A stretch of 40,362 nucleotides of DNA from CAYZJV01 sp964478945 (GTDB taxonomy: Bacteria > Spirochaetota > Spirochaetia > Sphaerochaetales > Sphaerochaetaceae), in NCBI GenBank assembly GCA_964478945.1, contig CAYZJV010000021.1, forward strand, positions 1-40,362. The letters run 5' to 3'. Position numbers and translations under genes: made by a program. Position 1 is the stretch's first letter. Each line of letters starts with the position of its first letter. This document shows positions 8,942 through 18,469 of the stretch, in pieces. The notes beneath the pieces are model-generated. The model was not told where the DNA came from. It made no database searches and worked only from the letters and a program-made list of their open reading frames with translations.

Positions 8942-10057
8942 TTAGAATCCAGTCAGTTTGAGGTTCAGGTTCACCTGCTTGAGATCGAAGGTGGGCCGAG
9001 CATGCATGGTGATCCATCTGTTCAGGCTTTCATGTTCGGGATGGCTCGGATTTGCCAGTACATCCAACGCTTCGGCGAACCCGGAGGGACCTCCCACATC
9101 CTCGAAGGGACGGTCTCCGGCTCCATCGATACATTGCGGATGCGGTATGTCATAATCATCGATCACCTTTTCAATGGTGATCGTGTGGGTCCATCCGTCA
9201 CCGAAATCGTAAAGATATTCGATATGGCCATACGCTCCGATGGCCTCCTCCAAGGTATACCGGTCTTCAATCACCCAATGCTCAGGATGGTATTCCGCCA
9301 TATACCCATCGTCCATGATGATCGCTAGAGGAGTTTTTCCATCCTTCCCACAAGTGAACAGATGTGGGTGGCAATTTTCCCATTCGAAGGCATGTTGAAG
9401 AATCCTGTGCAACTTTTGGAAGGTGGATCGGGTNNNNNNNNNNNNNNNNNNNNNNNNNNNNNNNNNNNNNNNNNNNNNNNNNNNNNNNNNNNNNNNNNNN
9501 NNNNNNNNNNNNNNNNNNNNNNNNNNNNNNNNNATCGGGTTCCTCCCATACAAGGTTTCCAATTGGGCAAGGAAGCTCTTGTGGAAATACTCCATACCAA
9601 CTTGTGTGGTACCGAATTCATTTCTCAACAGCTGCTGGATCTTCTCCATGTTCGCCCAACCGAAATGATTGATATTGAAACGCAAATTGCTCTGCAATTG
9701 ATTCAACCGAGCCGTCTGCTTCCTGTCTGTTGAGGGAAGCACCTCGAGCGGACCTCCGTCATGCAGATACTCTTCGATGATCGATGTATCGATGCCGATG
9801 GCGAGACATGACTTCTCGACCGCTTCAGTGAAAATCAAATCGAATCGCAAGAGATCGGACTTGTTCACACCAAGTGCGAATGCGGGGAAACGACTGGCTT
9901 CGTTCATCAGGAGAATTGTCTTTTTCCTGTTGAGAGTGATGATATGGGCACTCCATGAGAATAGGGGAGAAGCAGTGCTCGTATTCTTATTGTCGGGTTG
10001 AGTGTTCATAAATGGCTGCAATTCACCCAACAATGTGTTCGTACAATGAATTTTCAT
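8942..10057 (-). CDS. DUF6933-like / plasmid pRiA4b ORF-3 family fusion protein, interrupted by assembly gap
   Basis: The frame begins MKIHCTNTLLGELQ, like the start of DUF6933 proteins, which supports the ATG at 10057 although its ribosome site is poor. The N-terminal part (SWSAHIITLNRKKTILLMN) fits that family. After the N run the protein continues as a pRiA4b ORF-3 domain: TFQKLHRILQHAFEW, then YLYDFGDGWTHTI and the C-terminal EDVGGPSGF. About 30 residues joining the domains fall inside the 100-N gap (9434-9533), whose real length is unknown, so continuity of the frame is assumed. Neither domain has a well-established biochemical role. A lone gene between divergent transcription units. Confidence 0.75.
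   Translation of the reverse strand: MKIHCTNTLLGELQPFMNTQPDNKNTSTASPLFSWSAHIITLNRKKTILLMNEASRFPAFALGVNKSDLLRFDLIFTEAVEKSCLAIGIDTSIIEEYLHDGGPLEVLPSTDRKQTARLNQLQSNLRFNINHFGWANMEKIQQLLRNEFGTTQVGMEYFHKSFLAQLETLYGRNPXXXXXXXXXXXXXXXXXXXXXXXXXXXXXXXXXXTRSTFQKLHRILQHAFEWENCHPHLFTCGKDGKTPLAIIMDDGYMAEYHPEHWVIEDRYTLEEAIGAYGHIEYLYDFGDGWTHTITIEKVIDDYDIPHPQCIDGAGDRPFEDVGGPSGFAEALDVLANPSHPEHESLNRWITMHARPTFDLKQVNLNLKLTGF
9434..9533. other. Assembly gap (100 N)
   Basis: A run of exactly 100 N inside the pRiA4b-family gene. The round number indicates a placeholder, so true length and frame across it are unknown. Confidence 0.99.
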
Positions 10058-10132
10058 GCCTTCATCATAACTAAAATCGATGTGTATTGCATCCTGCTTT
10101 CCTTACTGAGGAAACCTTGGTACCTTCATAGT

Positions 10133-10879
10133 ATGGAAAAGGTAACAACGGGACCCGAATTTTCAATCATCGTCACACATGAAGGAACCATCGAGGGTCT
10201 GCACAGAACCCTCGATTCGATTTTCGGACAAACGTATGACGACTTCGAAGTATTGCTTTCAAGTCCAAGCGATACTTCGTCCCTTTCGATCGAAATCGAT
10301 TCCCGGTTGACCATGATCGAAGGTATACAAGGAAACTTGTCCGAGGCACGCAATGCAGGTTTGGAACAAGCGAGGGGATCGTTCCTCCTGTTTATTGAAA
10401 GCGGGGACGAGATCCAGCGGATGTGGTTGGAGAAGGCCTCGCAACGACTGGAACTATCCCAAGCCGATGCGGTGCAGTGTGCCACCGTCTATGAAAAGGA
10501 CAATCTCACCTCGGCGGTGCACATGCCCAACGATTCGATCTTCGGTTTTCACAAACGGTTGGTGTTCACGAACACCATCCCCCTCGGTTCCATGATCGTT
10601 TCACGGTCCGTCTGCCCACGATTCGATGAAGCACTTCCCCTTGCAGGGGATTGGCAGTTCTGGATAGAGGCGCTCAGGAAGAGGAAGATCGACATCCTAC
10701 CCGAATATTATGGCCACATCGTCCATGTGGAGGATGTGATGGCTAGGAAACAACGTTCCGGCTATGATCGGCAACATGTGATCGTTATGGAGAAGCATGT
10801 GGGTGAATTGGGAGTATCACTCAAGCGCCTTCGCCAACAGCTGAGAATCCGGAAACTTCGTCAACGATTGACCCTATAG
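10133..10879 (+). CDS. Family 2 glycosyltransferase (GT-A fold)
   Basis: From the ATG at 10133 this is a 248-residue protein. It opens with the GT2 pattern PEFSIIVTHEGTIEGL, then LDSIFGQTYDDFEVLL, the GNLSEARNAGLEQARG segment that binds the nucleotide-sugar, and an acidic ESGDE in place of the usual DxD metal motif. A C-terminal basic stretch (RLRQQLRIRKLRQRL) could form a membrane-associating helix. The frame is open up to 9998, but those residues do not resemble GT2 and overlap the neighbouring divergent gene. The family call is good; donor and acceptor are unknown. Its last 19 bases overlap the end of the convergent methyltransferase gene. Confidence 0.8.
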   Translation: MEKVTTGPEFSIIVTHEGTIEGLHRTLDSIFGQTYDDFEVLLSSPSDTSSLSIEIDSRLTMIEGIQGNLSEARNAGLEQARGSFLLFIESGDEIQRMWLEKASQRLELSQADAVQCATVYEKDNLTSAVHMPNDSIFGFHKRLVFTNTIPLGSMIVSRSVCPRFDEALPLAGDWQFWIEALRKRKIDILPEYYGHIVHVEDVMARKQRSGYDRQHVIVMEKHVGELGVSLKRLRQQLRIRKLRQRLTL

Positions 10880-11577
10880 ACAAGACCGATCGTATCGAAA
10901 TACCTTCCCGCCTCGATCTCCATCATTTCCACATCCTGCTTTGCATAGGGATTGTCACAACCCAGCCATGTCTGCCAAGCCTTCCGATGGCAGCGGTGGG
11001 AGAACGTTGCCTCACGGACTGTCATTTGAGAATGGGAGAACAATCGTTCCCACCATTGGAGGGGATGGAAATCGATGTCGGCACCACCCCAGAAACGGGT
11101 CAATTCCCCAGGAAGCATCGATTGATCCAAACCCTTTTGCAGCCCGGGAACTGAAATGGCGATCACTCCATCCGGTTTCACCAATGGGGCGATATGTGTG
11201 TCGAGGAAGTCCTGCTTGGCTCCGAAGTATTGGTAGGAATCGATACTTACCACCACATCGAAATAGCGCTGTGCGAACGGAAGCGAATGGGCATCGGCAT
11301 GGAGGGGAATGATCCTGTCATCCATACCGAGCATCGCAAACCGTTCAAGATTCTCCGATGCATCTATCCAAAGGTCGACAGCGAAGACCTGGGAAGCGTA
11401 CTCCTTGGCAAGATAGATCGAGGTGAGACCCCTTCCGCACCCGAGGTCGAGGATACGTGCACCGGGAGCAATCGGGAAATGGCCCGACAATTCATCCAGG
11501 ATGCGCAAGCAATCGGGACCCATCAGGTTGGCCAGGACGAAGGTGTCGTCCAAATAGGTATTCTTACCATATTCCAT
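10861..11577 (-). CDS. Class I SAM-dependent methyltransferase
   Basis: Motif I (ILDLGCGRG, residues 42-50), motif II-like VFAVDLW, HADAHSLPF and VVSIDSYQYF give a typical Rossmann methyltransferase of 238 residues. The frame can extend to a TTG at 11628, but GTGGGGAT lies just before two closely spaced ATGs (11583, 11577); the second is preferred for spacing. It ends tail-to-tail with the glycosyltransferase, sharing 19 bases. It sits 61 bases after the GH106-like gene and may be the operon's last gene. Its methyl acceptor cannot be read from sequence. Confidence 0.85.
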   Translation of the reverse strand: MEYGKNTYLDDTFVLANLMGPDCLRILDELSGHFPIAPGARILDLGCGRGLTSIYLAKEYASQVFAVDLWIDASENLERFAMLGMDDRIIPLHADAHSLPFAQRYFDVVVSIDSYQYFGAKQDFLDTHIAPLVKPDGVIAISVPGLQKGLDQSMLPGELTRFWGGADIDFHPLQWWERLFSHSQMTVREATFSHRCHRKAWQTWLGCDNPYAKQDVEMMEIEAGRYFDTIGLVYRVNR

Positions 11578-11638
11578 ATGCATATCCCCACTAGCTTCCG
11601 ATTGTACACGTTTGTCCGGAGAGTGCAATAGAAATTGT

Positions 11639-13432
11639 CTAGCGGTAAATCTTTACTTCCCTCACGACGGCATAGGTCCCTCCGGTGAATTCAAGTAGCA
11701 AAGGGATCTGTATACCATCGGCATGTACGGTTACTTCCAAAGAGGTCGGTTCGACCGAATCGGCGAATCGGTAGGGAAGGGGATAGCCCAGGTTCCTCAC
11801 CTGGGGATGGCAGAAGAGACATATCATGGTATCGCCATCCATTCTGCACCAGAAATCGATGGGAACGGGACTGCTCACCAGAGGTCGCACATCATCCAAA
11901 GTATGGAACATTGCCCTTTGTATGACCCCCAAACTATTTAGGTAATCGTCATGTTGCACATATCCCGGTTCTTTCGGCCATCTGTTGAAGATGACGGGAG
12001 CCCCCGACTTCACCAATTCCTCCAGTTTGCACACCGAATTGTAGGACATCCATTCGCTGTCGCAGTAGAGGGATCCGATATCCTTTCCACGGAAGAGGAG
12101 CTTTCCAGCGATGAACTCGAGTTCATCGATCCACCGTGGAGAGAACCACAGGGGACGATATGGCATCAGCTGATCATCAATCTCCAATTCCTGCAATTCC
12201 CAATACCAATTGTAGGAAGGCTTTTTCGACGCCTCGGGAACCTCATCCTTCATCCACTGGTCCTCAAGTGGAAGGTAGATGGCGAGATTCGAGACTGTCG
12301 ACCCCTTCGACATCGCTGCTCCGAAGCACGCCAGTTCCTCATTGAACCGCTTGAAATGGGGAGCGAGCGCACCATCGGGACCGACATGCACGGATGCGTA
12401 GAAACGCTTCCCTCCCAACGGCATCCCGTGCCACACCACCCGGTTCACACCCCATGCGAACTGGCTTGCAGCCACACACCTCAGATCATCGATATGTTCA
12501 TTGCCGAGATGTGGCGGCTCTTGCGGTGTGGGGACCCAGCCGTAGATGCAGCTGAAACTCTCGGAGGAGACGATCGGAGCATCATTCCACGCAGCCGCGG
12601 AAGCTGCGATGAGGGCAAATTCGGGGTCGAACAACAGGGTTTCCGATTCGGGGATATCGCACAACGAATAGGCAGAGAGAAGATCGGTGGGAGCTCCATG
12701 GCATTGCACCCTGGAAGTGACGTTGGCCGAATCGCAGATGGAAGAGAAGGGTTCGAAGAAATCACTGAGGATCCGTTCTGCGATCAACACCCGGTAATCG
12801 AAACGAACCTCTGGGTAGGCTGCAATTCGAGATGCGAAGGGAGTCAGATCATAACCGAAACGACGGATGAAATCCTCGAACATTCCCCTGTAGCCCAGAT
12901 CAACGGGATCCACTTCCCAGGAATCGCAGAACATCGCCGCAGGAGAATCCTTGGCAAGATCCAAAAGATCCTGCAACTCCGATGAGTACCAGTAGAGCGC
13001 CTTCTTGTCCAAATGGTCGAGCACCTTCACTGGATACGAATGATACCGAGCCTCCCATGAACGATCGACCCGTTGTTCGGACAACCCCATCAACGTTCTG
13101 GCGGCATGCGTGTCGTCGATGAAACTCCCGCAGAACGGCCACAGGGTACCGAAGGTGAGATCGCAACCGATACCCCTTTTGGCACAACCTTCGATCGCAT
13201 GCCGTACCGCAGCGATGAACTGTTCATCAAGAAACCTGGGACCGGCGTTGCGTGGGGTTCCGGGTTGCGGATACACCCAAGCGATCTCCACTCCACCAAA
13301 GCCCTGTTCGACCAGCCAATCGAGTTCACGATCGATCCCATCCGTATCGATCGGTCCAGAGAACCACCACCAACGGGTGAAGGGACGGCTGTCGTGGAAC
13401 ATGTGATGACGTCTTGCAATGCTGTGATCCAT
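11639..13432 (-). CDS. GH106-like glycoside hydrolase (alpha-L-rhamnosidase type)
   Basis: From the ATG at 13432 (AGGAT 8 bases upstream, 10 bases after the previous stop) the protein has 597 residues. The N-terminal FTRWWWFSGPIDTDGI and LVEQGFGGVEI segments match the opening of GH106-type rhamnosidases. A (beta/alpha)8-like barrel follows with FCDSWEVDP and later IVSSESFSCIYGW, whose glutamates are the best candidates for acid/base and partner residues. A small beta domain closes the protein. There is no signal peptide, so it acts in the cytoplasm on imported oligosaccharide. It shares the operon with a fucosidase and permeases. The GH106 relation is a pattern-based judgement; another related family is possible. 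Confidence 0.7.
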   Translation of the reverse strand: MDHSIARRHHMFHDSRPFTRWWWFSGPIDTDGIDRELDWLVEQGFGGVEIAWVYPQPGTPRNAGPRFLDEQFIAAVRHAIEGCAKRGIGCDLTFGTLWPFCGSFIDDTHAARTLMGLSEQRVDRSWEARYHSYPVKVLDHLDKKALYWYSSELQDLLDLAKDSPAAMFCDSWEVDPVDLGYRGMFEDFIRRFGYDLTPFASRIAAYPEVRFDYRVLIAERILSDFFEPFSSICDSANVTSRVQCHGAPTDLLSAYSLCDIPESETLLFDPEFALIAASAAAWNDAPIVSSESFSCIYGWVPTPQEPPHLGNEHIDDLRCVAASQFAWGVNRVVWHGMPLGGKRFYASVHVGPDGALAPHFKRFNEELACFGAAMSKGSTVSNLAIYLPLEDQWMKDEVPEASKKPSYNWYWELQELEIDDQLMPYRPLWFSPRWIDELEFIAGKLLFRGKDIGSLYCDSEWMSYNSVCKLEELVKSGAPVIFNRWPKEPGYVQHDDYLNSLGVIQRAMFHTLDDVRPLVSSPVPIDFWCRMDGDTMICLFCHPQVRNLGYPLPYRFADSVEPTSLEVTVHADGIQIPLLLEFTGGTYAVVREVKIYR

Positions 13433-13442
13433 ACGGATGATC

Positions 13443-14606
13443 CTACAACAGTTCCAAGGCCTGGTCGAGGTCCGCGATGAGACTATCGCATGATTCCAGC
13501 CCGACATGGAGGCGGATCACCGCAGGATCGCCCTTTTCGGAAGCCGCAAGGGGATAGACCAGGCTTTCGTATCCACCCCAGCTCACACCGATGCGGAAGA
13601 GCTTGAGTGCATCCACAGCGGAGGCGACCTTGTCACGATCGGTCGTGGTGAGTTTCAACGAAAGGAGACCCGAACCTCCTGTCATTTGTCGGGAAGCCAA
13701 GGGATACCACTCGTTTTGCGGATGCATGGGATAGTTCACCTGCTCCACCTTGGGATGGTCGATGAGGAAATCACAGACCTTCAATGCGGAGGCATGGTGG
13801 TGGGGTAGACGGACGTGCAGCGTTCGCATGCCCCTCTGGATCAACCAAGCCTGGAATGGATCCGGCACATGACCGATGGGCAGGAATTCGGTCTTGAAGA
13901 TCTTCTCGATCCTTTCGTTGTTTCCCACAGCGAATCCTCCGATCACATCACTGTGTCCACCAAGATATTTGGAGGCCGAGTGGACCACCAGATCGGCTCC
14001 CATCGCAAGAGGATTCTGATACAGCGGGGTTGCCCATGTATTGTCCACGATGGTGGTCAGACCATGGGATTTGGCCAATGCGCAAAGGGTAGGCAGATCC
14101 TGCACCCTGAGGAACAGGGATCCGGGACTCTCAAGATAGAGCACCTTGGTCGTGGGACGGATCGCCCTCTCTACAGCCGCCACATCGGTCGCATCGACAA
14201 AGGTCACCTCGACTCCAAAGCGACCGAGATAGGTGCTTGAAATATAGCGGGCCCATGTATAGGCATCATCGCTGCAAACGATATGGTCGCCTTGTCGTAC
14301 GTTGGAAAGGATCGCACTGGCGATGGCAGCCACACCCGAAGAGAAGAGTTTCGCCCTCTCCCCCTTCTCTATGGCAGCAAGACGGTGTTCCACCAGATTC
14401 ACCGTGGGATTGTTGCCCCTCGAGTAGAGATGGGCCCTGCCTTCGTCCAAAGAGGCCTTGCGCAACGATTCCACATTCGGAAAAGTAAACAGTGATGTCT
14501 GATACAGTGGTGAGGCCACCGGCCTCTCCACATCAAGGAATTCATAGGTGTCGTCGGTGAGGATATCGGCGGCATCGGTAATGGCATCATACGGTGTTCG
14601 GTTCAT
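13443..14606 (-). CDS. PLP-dependent trans-sulfuration enzyme family protein (cystathionine gamma-synthase/lyase type)
   Basis: The 387-residue protein is a fold-type I PLP enzyme of the Cys/Met metabolism family. YSRGNNPT (61-68), FSSGVAAI (88-95), VDNTWATP (187-194, PLP-pairing Asp188) and SASKYLGGHSD with Schiff-base Lys213 are all present. It could be cystathionine gamma-synthase, beta-lyase, gamma-lyase or methionine gamma-lyase; motifs do not decide. GGAGGGACAAC precedes the ATG. Its position is odd: between a fucosidase and a GH106-like hydrolase in a carbohydrate operon, with 31 and 10 bases to the flanking genes. It may handle a sulfur- or amino-acid-linked aglycone, or be a passenger. 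Confidence 0.9.
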   Translation of the reverse strand: MNRTPYDAITDAADILTDDTYEFLDVERPVASPLYQTSLFTFPNVESLRKASLDEGRAHLYSRGNNPTVNLVEHRLAAIEKGERAKLFSSGVAAIASAILSNVRQGDHIVCSDDAYTWARYISSTYLGRFGVEVTFVDATDVAAVERAIRPTTKVLYLESPGSLFLRVQDLPTLCALAKSHGLTTIVDNTWATPLYQNPLAMGADLVVHSASKYLGGHSDVIGGFAVGNNERIEKIFKTEFLPIGHVPDPFQAWLIQRGMRTLHVRLPHHHASALKVCDFLIDHPKVEQVNYPMHPQNEWYPLASRQMTGGSGLLSLKLTTTDRDKVASAVDALKLFRIGVSWGGYESLVYPLAASEKGDPAVIRLHVGLESCDSLIADLDQALELL

Positions 14607-14636
14607 GTTGTCCCTCCAGTTCTCATCATTTCTTTT

Positions 14637-15881
14637 TCACCAACGGATCGGTTCGAATACGATCGCTTCCTCCTCCAACTCCACGCAAACCACCTGGTCG
14701 ATCTCACCCGCATTTCGAGGAGGAAGGGCGATCAACCAACTCGAATCTCCTTCGCAAGTGGTTCTCTCCTTGAGGGTAAGCGGTTTTCCATCGGCCACCA
14801 GATGACAGCCGGTGGGCTTGTTCGCGATATTCAAAAGATAGACCTGCTCTCTCGATTCCAAGACATGGATGTACAATTTTCCCGGTTCACAGGTGAAAAA
14901 CAGGCCTTCCACATCATAAGGATAGACCGGAACCGGCTTGGTCTCCCGTATGCTTTGTGAATTCATACCCATGAATCGGGAGAAGTCATTCAAGATGGCA
15001 ACACTCTCGGAGGGTACCGCACCATCGCCGTCGGGTCCGATGTTCAACAGGTAATTGCCTCCCCTGCTGACCACCTTCACCAGTGAACATATCATCCGTT
15101 CACTGCTTTTCCAATTTACATCATGAGTACTGAAGCCCCAAGTGGAATTCATCGTGGCGGGAACCTCGAAGGGTGCTCCGAAGGGGAGGGCAGGGATGAA
15201 ATTGTCGCCTGTGGTCATGTAGTCGCCGAGTCCATTGCCGATCCTGCCGTTGATCAGGCAATTGGGCTGGAGACGCTTCACCACATCCTTCAACTGCTTG
15301 GATTGGGCATCCGTCATATACATCGGAGTGTCGAACCAGATGAGCCCGATCTCGCCATAGTTGGTGAGCAACTCGGTCACCTGGGGGATACACTTCCGTG
15401 TGAAATAGCTGGTGAAATCCTTTTCCCTGCCATCATCTCCCTCACGACACGCGTCGGGATCGTCCCAGTCCTGAGCCTGGCTGTAATAGAGGCACAGCTG
15501 CAAGCCGTACTTGTCGCAAGCGGTGCGCAACTCCGCCAAGGGATCCCTACCGAATGGAGAAGCCTCCACGCAATTGTAGCTGCTCACCTTCGAGTGGTAC
15601 ATCGCGAAGCCTTCGTGATGTTTGGTGGTGAAGACCACATAGGTCATGCCCGCATCATGCGCCATTTTCACAATTGCATCGGCATTGAACCGTGTGGGAT
15701 CGAAACGTGATGCGAGCTTACGATACTCCTCTACCGGTATGTCGAGATCATGGAGTATCCACTCGGCGATATTGTCGGTGACCGTACCTCCATATTCTCC
15801 CGCAAGAAGGGAATAGAGGCCCCAATGGATGAAGAGGCCGAATTTTCCGTCGTGCCACCAATGTGGTGTTGTACTGTTCAT
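14637..15881 (-). CDS. Alpha-L-fucosidase, GH29
   Basis: The 414-residue protein begins with the GH29 pattern HDGKFGLFIHWGLYSLLAGEY. TTKHHEGFAMY (about 86-95) is the conserved substrate-binding stretch, and GLIWFDTPM carries the likely nucleophile Asp184. It hydrolyses terminal alpha-L-fucosides with retention. No signal peptide is present, so the substrate must be imported, fitting the upstream MalFG permeases and binding protein. The start overlaps the stop of the GntR gene (ATGA). Residues 15-345 are barrel, followed by a short C-terminal beta-sandwich. Confidence 0.93.
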   Translation of the reverse strand: MNSTTPHWWHDGKFGLFIHWGLYSLLAGEYGGTVTDNIAEWILHDLDIPVEEYRKLASRFDPTRFNADAIVKMAHDAGMTYVVFTTKHHEGFAMYHSKVSSYNCVEASPFGRDPLAELRTACDKYGLQLCLYYSQAQDWDDPDACREGDDGREKDFTSYFTRKCIPQVTELLTNYGEIGLIWFDTPMYMTDAQSKQLKDVVKRLQPNCLINGRIGNGLGDYMTTGDNFIPALPFGAPFEVPATMNSTWGFSTHDVNWKSSERMICSLVKVVSRGGNYLLNIGPDGDGAVPSESVAILNDFSRFMGMNSQSIRETKPVPVYPYDVEGLFFTCEPGKLYIHVLESREQVYLLNIANKPTGCHLVADGKPLTLKERTTCEGDSSWLIALPPRNAGEIDQVVCVELEEEAIVFEPIRW

Positions 15882-16615
15882 TCGTTGTTTCCTGTGTGTT
15901 CCTGATGATCGGCGAGGCTTTCGAGCACCTCGGTATCATGTTGATAGATGTATTGGTGGGCAGCCAACGCATAGTCCAACTGTCGTTTTTCCAGCGCCTC
16001 CACGATATCGACATGGAAGGGGATGGTCTTCACCCATATGCCGGACACATTTCCCAGCATGTTGGTGAAGCTGTTCAGCGAATCGATGAGGCTCAACACC
16101 AATTGGCTCAGCGTCTGGCTACCGCCGCATTCGAGCAGTGCGGTATGGAATTCCCGGTCGACTTCGGTGGAGAAGATCCCTTGGTTGGCCAGGGACTGCA
16201 GTCGATCGGTGATCTTGCGCAAGTTTCTGATCTGAGCATCCGTTGCCGTCTCCACCGCCCTTCGTATAGCCAATTGTTCAAGACAAATCTTGATTTCCAG
16301 AAGGTCCTTGTAGTTAACCCTGATGAGTTTCAATTGGATCGATTCGGCCGAAACTTCACGTTTCACGAACGCACCCTTGCCCGCAATCCTCTCGATGATC
16401 CCCTCCTCCTCAAGCTGACAAAGTCCCATCCTCACCGAGTTCCTTCCCACAGCCAATTCACTGGCAAGAGTTCTCTCGCTGGGAAGCTTGTCACCCACCC
16501 GCAAACCATTGCGGTACATATAGCTGAGCAGGGTATCGGAAACCTTCTGGTGGAGAAGGTCCTTGGCGATGGGTTCGAATGGTTTGATGTAGTTCTCGAG
16601 CATGATGTCCATCAT
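15878..16615 (-). CDS. GntR family (FadR/FCD subfamily) transcriptional regulator
   Basis: The 245-residue protein has an N-terminal winged helix (GDKLPSERTLASELAVGRNSVR, about residues 32-53, split here only for reading as GDKLPSERTL and SELAVGRNSVR) and an all-helical FCD ligand-binding domain. The frame is open to 16726, but the ATG at 16615 overlaps the permease stop as ATGA and starts the recognisable protein. It is embedded between permease and fucosidase genes and probably controls its own operon in response to a sugar or sugar acid. A candidate operator lies at the promoter near 19986-20010; assignment is inferred. Confidence 0.9.
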   Translation of the reverse strand: MMDIMLENYIKPFEPIAKDLLHQKVSDTLLSYMYRNGLRVGDKLPSERTLASELAVGRNSVRMGLCQLEEEGIIERIAGKGAFVKREVSAESIQLKLIRVNYKDLLEIKICLEQLAIRRAVETATDAQIRNLRKITDRLQSLANQGIFSTEVDREFHTALLECGGSQTLSQLVLSLIDSLNSFTNMLGNVSGIWVKTIPFHVDIVEALEKRQLDYALAAHQYIYQHDTEVLESLADHQEHTGNNE

Positions 16616-17454
16616 TCCTTCACCGCCCCCGCGGTAAGTCCCTCTACCACGAACTTTTGCATGAAGGCAAACATGAACGCAGTGGGAATCAATGCTCCGA
16701 CACCACCTGCCATCAACACGCCCCATTTCACATCATACTTGCCGATGAGTGATTTGAGTCCCACTGGAACGGTCCACAAGTTGCTCGTGTTGATGAAGAT
16801 CGTACCGGCTATGAGCTCGTTCCATGCACCGATGAAGGCGAATACGAAGACCGCCACGATGCCGGGAAACATCACCGGCAACACGATCCTGAAGAGGCTT
16901 CCCATCTTGGAACAACCGTCGACATAGGCCGCCTCCTCCAATGTGTAGGGAATCCTTTCGAAGAAACTCCTCATTGTGATCACGCAGAACGGCAGGTTGG
17001 CGATCATGTAGAAGATGAACAGTCCGAAGTGGGTATTGATCAGTCCCATCTTGGAGAAGATCACATACAGTGGGATGATGACGAGTATCAATGGGATCAT
17101 CTGTGTCACGAGGAAGAAGATGAGCATCGTATCCTTCCCCCTGAAGGAATAACGGGCCAATCCATACCCTCCGAAGATCGAGAACAGGGTGATGCACAGT
17201 CCTGTGGAGACCGAAACCACCAGACTGTTGGACAACATCCTGCGGTAGTCGTAGAGCTCGAACAGCTGCACATAGTTGGCACCCGTGATCTCATGGGGAT
17301 AGTAGGTCACTTCCTGGGCATTGATGATCTCGGCATTGGTCTTCAGAGAACTGATCACCATCCAATAGATCGGCAGGATCACCAGAAGGAGGAAGAATGC
17401 AAGTATCATGCCCCGCCCGATATTTCCCAACAGTCGTTTCGTAGAGTATGTCAT
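16612..17454 (-). CDS. Carbohydrate ABC transporter permease, MalG type
   Basis: The 280-residue membrane protein has about six hydrophobic helices and the EAA-loop signature EEAAYVDGCSKMGSLFRIVLP (positions near 193-213; key residues E-A-A and D-G) that docks the ATPase. It forms the inner-membrane channel with the MalF-type partner encoded just upstream, whose stop shares one base with this start (TGATG). No ATPase gene is present in the operon, so a shared MsmK/UgpC-type ATPase elsewhere must energise it; that is standard for CUT1 systems. Confidence 0.93.
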   Translation of the reverse strand: MTYSTKRLLGNIGRGMILAFFLLLVILPIYWMVISSLKTNAEIINAQEVTYYPHEITGANYVQLFELYDYRRMLSNSLVVSVSTGLCITLFSIFGGYGLARYSFRGKDTMLIFFLVTQMIPLILVIIPLYVIFSKMGLINTHFGLFIFYMIANLPFCVITMRSFFERIPYTLEEAAYVDGCSKMGSLFRIVLPVMFPGIVAVFVFAFIGAWNELIAGTIFINTSNLWTVPVGLKSLIGKYDVKWGVLMAGGVGALIPTAFMFAFMQKFVVEGLTAGAVKE

Positions 17455-18446
17455 CAGAAGTTACCCGCCTTGTTGTATCGTGTGGTCTTGAGAAAGAGTA
17501 CGACATACACCACCAGAACCGCCATCAACAGCACTCCCAGGGCCGAAGCGAGGCCGAAGTCATAGCTGGAGAAGGCTTTCGTGTACATGTAGGAGGGCAG
17601 GGTCTGGGAATAGTTCGCAGGCCCTCCGTTGGTGATCACCACGATCAGATCGAAGGAATTGAATATCCAGATCGTTCTGAGCAGGATGGTCACGATGATC
17701 GTCGGCTTGATATAGGGGATGGTGATCTGGAAGAACCTTCTCAGGGGGCCACATCCGTCGATATGGCTTGCTTCGTAGATATTCACCGGTATCGATTGCA
17801 ACGAGGCGAGGATCATGATGGCAAAGAACGGTATTCCCATCCAGATCATGGCGATGATCACCACCGCAAGGGAAAATCCCGGGGTTCCCAGCCATGCGAT
17901 CTTCTCGTTCACGATCGAGAGTTTCAGCAGCATGTCGTTCACGACCCCGTATTCGCCATTGAAGGACCAGCGGTGCATGAGTCCGATGACGAATGCGGAG
18001 AGTGACCAGGGAAGAAACACGATCGCCTGGTACAGTCCCCTGAGCCTGAATCGTTTGTTCAGCGCCAGGGCCAATATGAGACCGAGCAGGAATTGTCCGG
18101 CCACCGATACCACCACATAGGTGAAGGAGTTGCGGATGATGAGCCAAATGTCCGACTCGCCGAAGAGCTTGCGGAAATTGTCCAGTCCATTGAAATGGAT
18201 CTTGGTCGGAGCGGTCAATTTGTAATTCTGGAATGCCATGATGAAACTGTTGATCAGAGGATACCCGAACATGAACAACAGCAGCAAAAGGGTAGGCAAC
18301 AGGAACATGTAGGGTTCCCACTTCTTCTTCAATTGGGGCGTGGCTCGACGATTCGTCCCCTTTTTCCGTATGTGACGGTCGATGAGCCAGAATCCGGCTA
18401 CCGCCAGAAAGGCCACTCCCACTAGATACAAGATCACTATTCCCAT
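17454..18446 (-). CDS. Carbohydrate ABC transporter permease, MalF type
   Basis: From the ATG at 18446 (AAGGGGAATCGGG upstream) this is a 330-residue protein with an extra N-terminal hydrophobic segment, a cytoplasmic basic stretch, and five or six further helices. The EAA loop reads YEASHIDGCGPLRRFFQI. A longer frame to 18503 would include the intercistronic hairpin and is rejected. It pairs with the MalG-type permease and the binding protein on either side. Substrate is inferred from the hydrolases downstream as a fucose- or rhamnose-decorated oligosaccharide. Confidence 0.92.
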   Translation of the reverse strand: MGIVILYLVGVAFLAVAGFWLIDRHIRKKGTNRRATPQLKKKWEPYMFLLPTLLLLLFMFGYPLINSFIMAFQNYKLTAPTKIHFNGLDNFRKLFGESDIWLIIRNSFTYVVVSVAGQFLLGLILALALNKRFRLRGLYQAIVFLPWSLSAFVIGLMHRWSFNGEYGVVNDMLLKLSIVNEKIAWLGTPGFSLAVVIIAMIWMGIPFFAIMILASLQSIPVNIYEASHIDGCGPLRRFFQITIPYIKPTIIVTILLRTIWIFNSFDLIVVITNGGPANYSQTLPSYMYTKAFSSYDFGLASALGVLLMAVLVVYVVLFLKTTRYNKAGNF

Positions 18447-18469
18447 TCCCGATTCCCCTTGCAGATGAG

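Noticed and set aside
8942..10057. pRiA4b ORF-3 domain as evidence of a mobile element
   Set aside because: The family is widespread on chromosomes; no transposase, inverted repeats or tRNA target are nearby.
11951..12985. 344-residue plus-strand open frame
   Set aside because: Antisense shadow of the GH106-like gene, which has clear family motifs and a ribosome site.
15863..16927. 354-residue plus-strand open frame
   Set aside because: Antisense to the GntR and MalG-type genes, both strongly supported.
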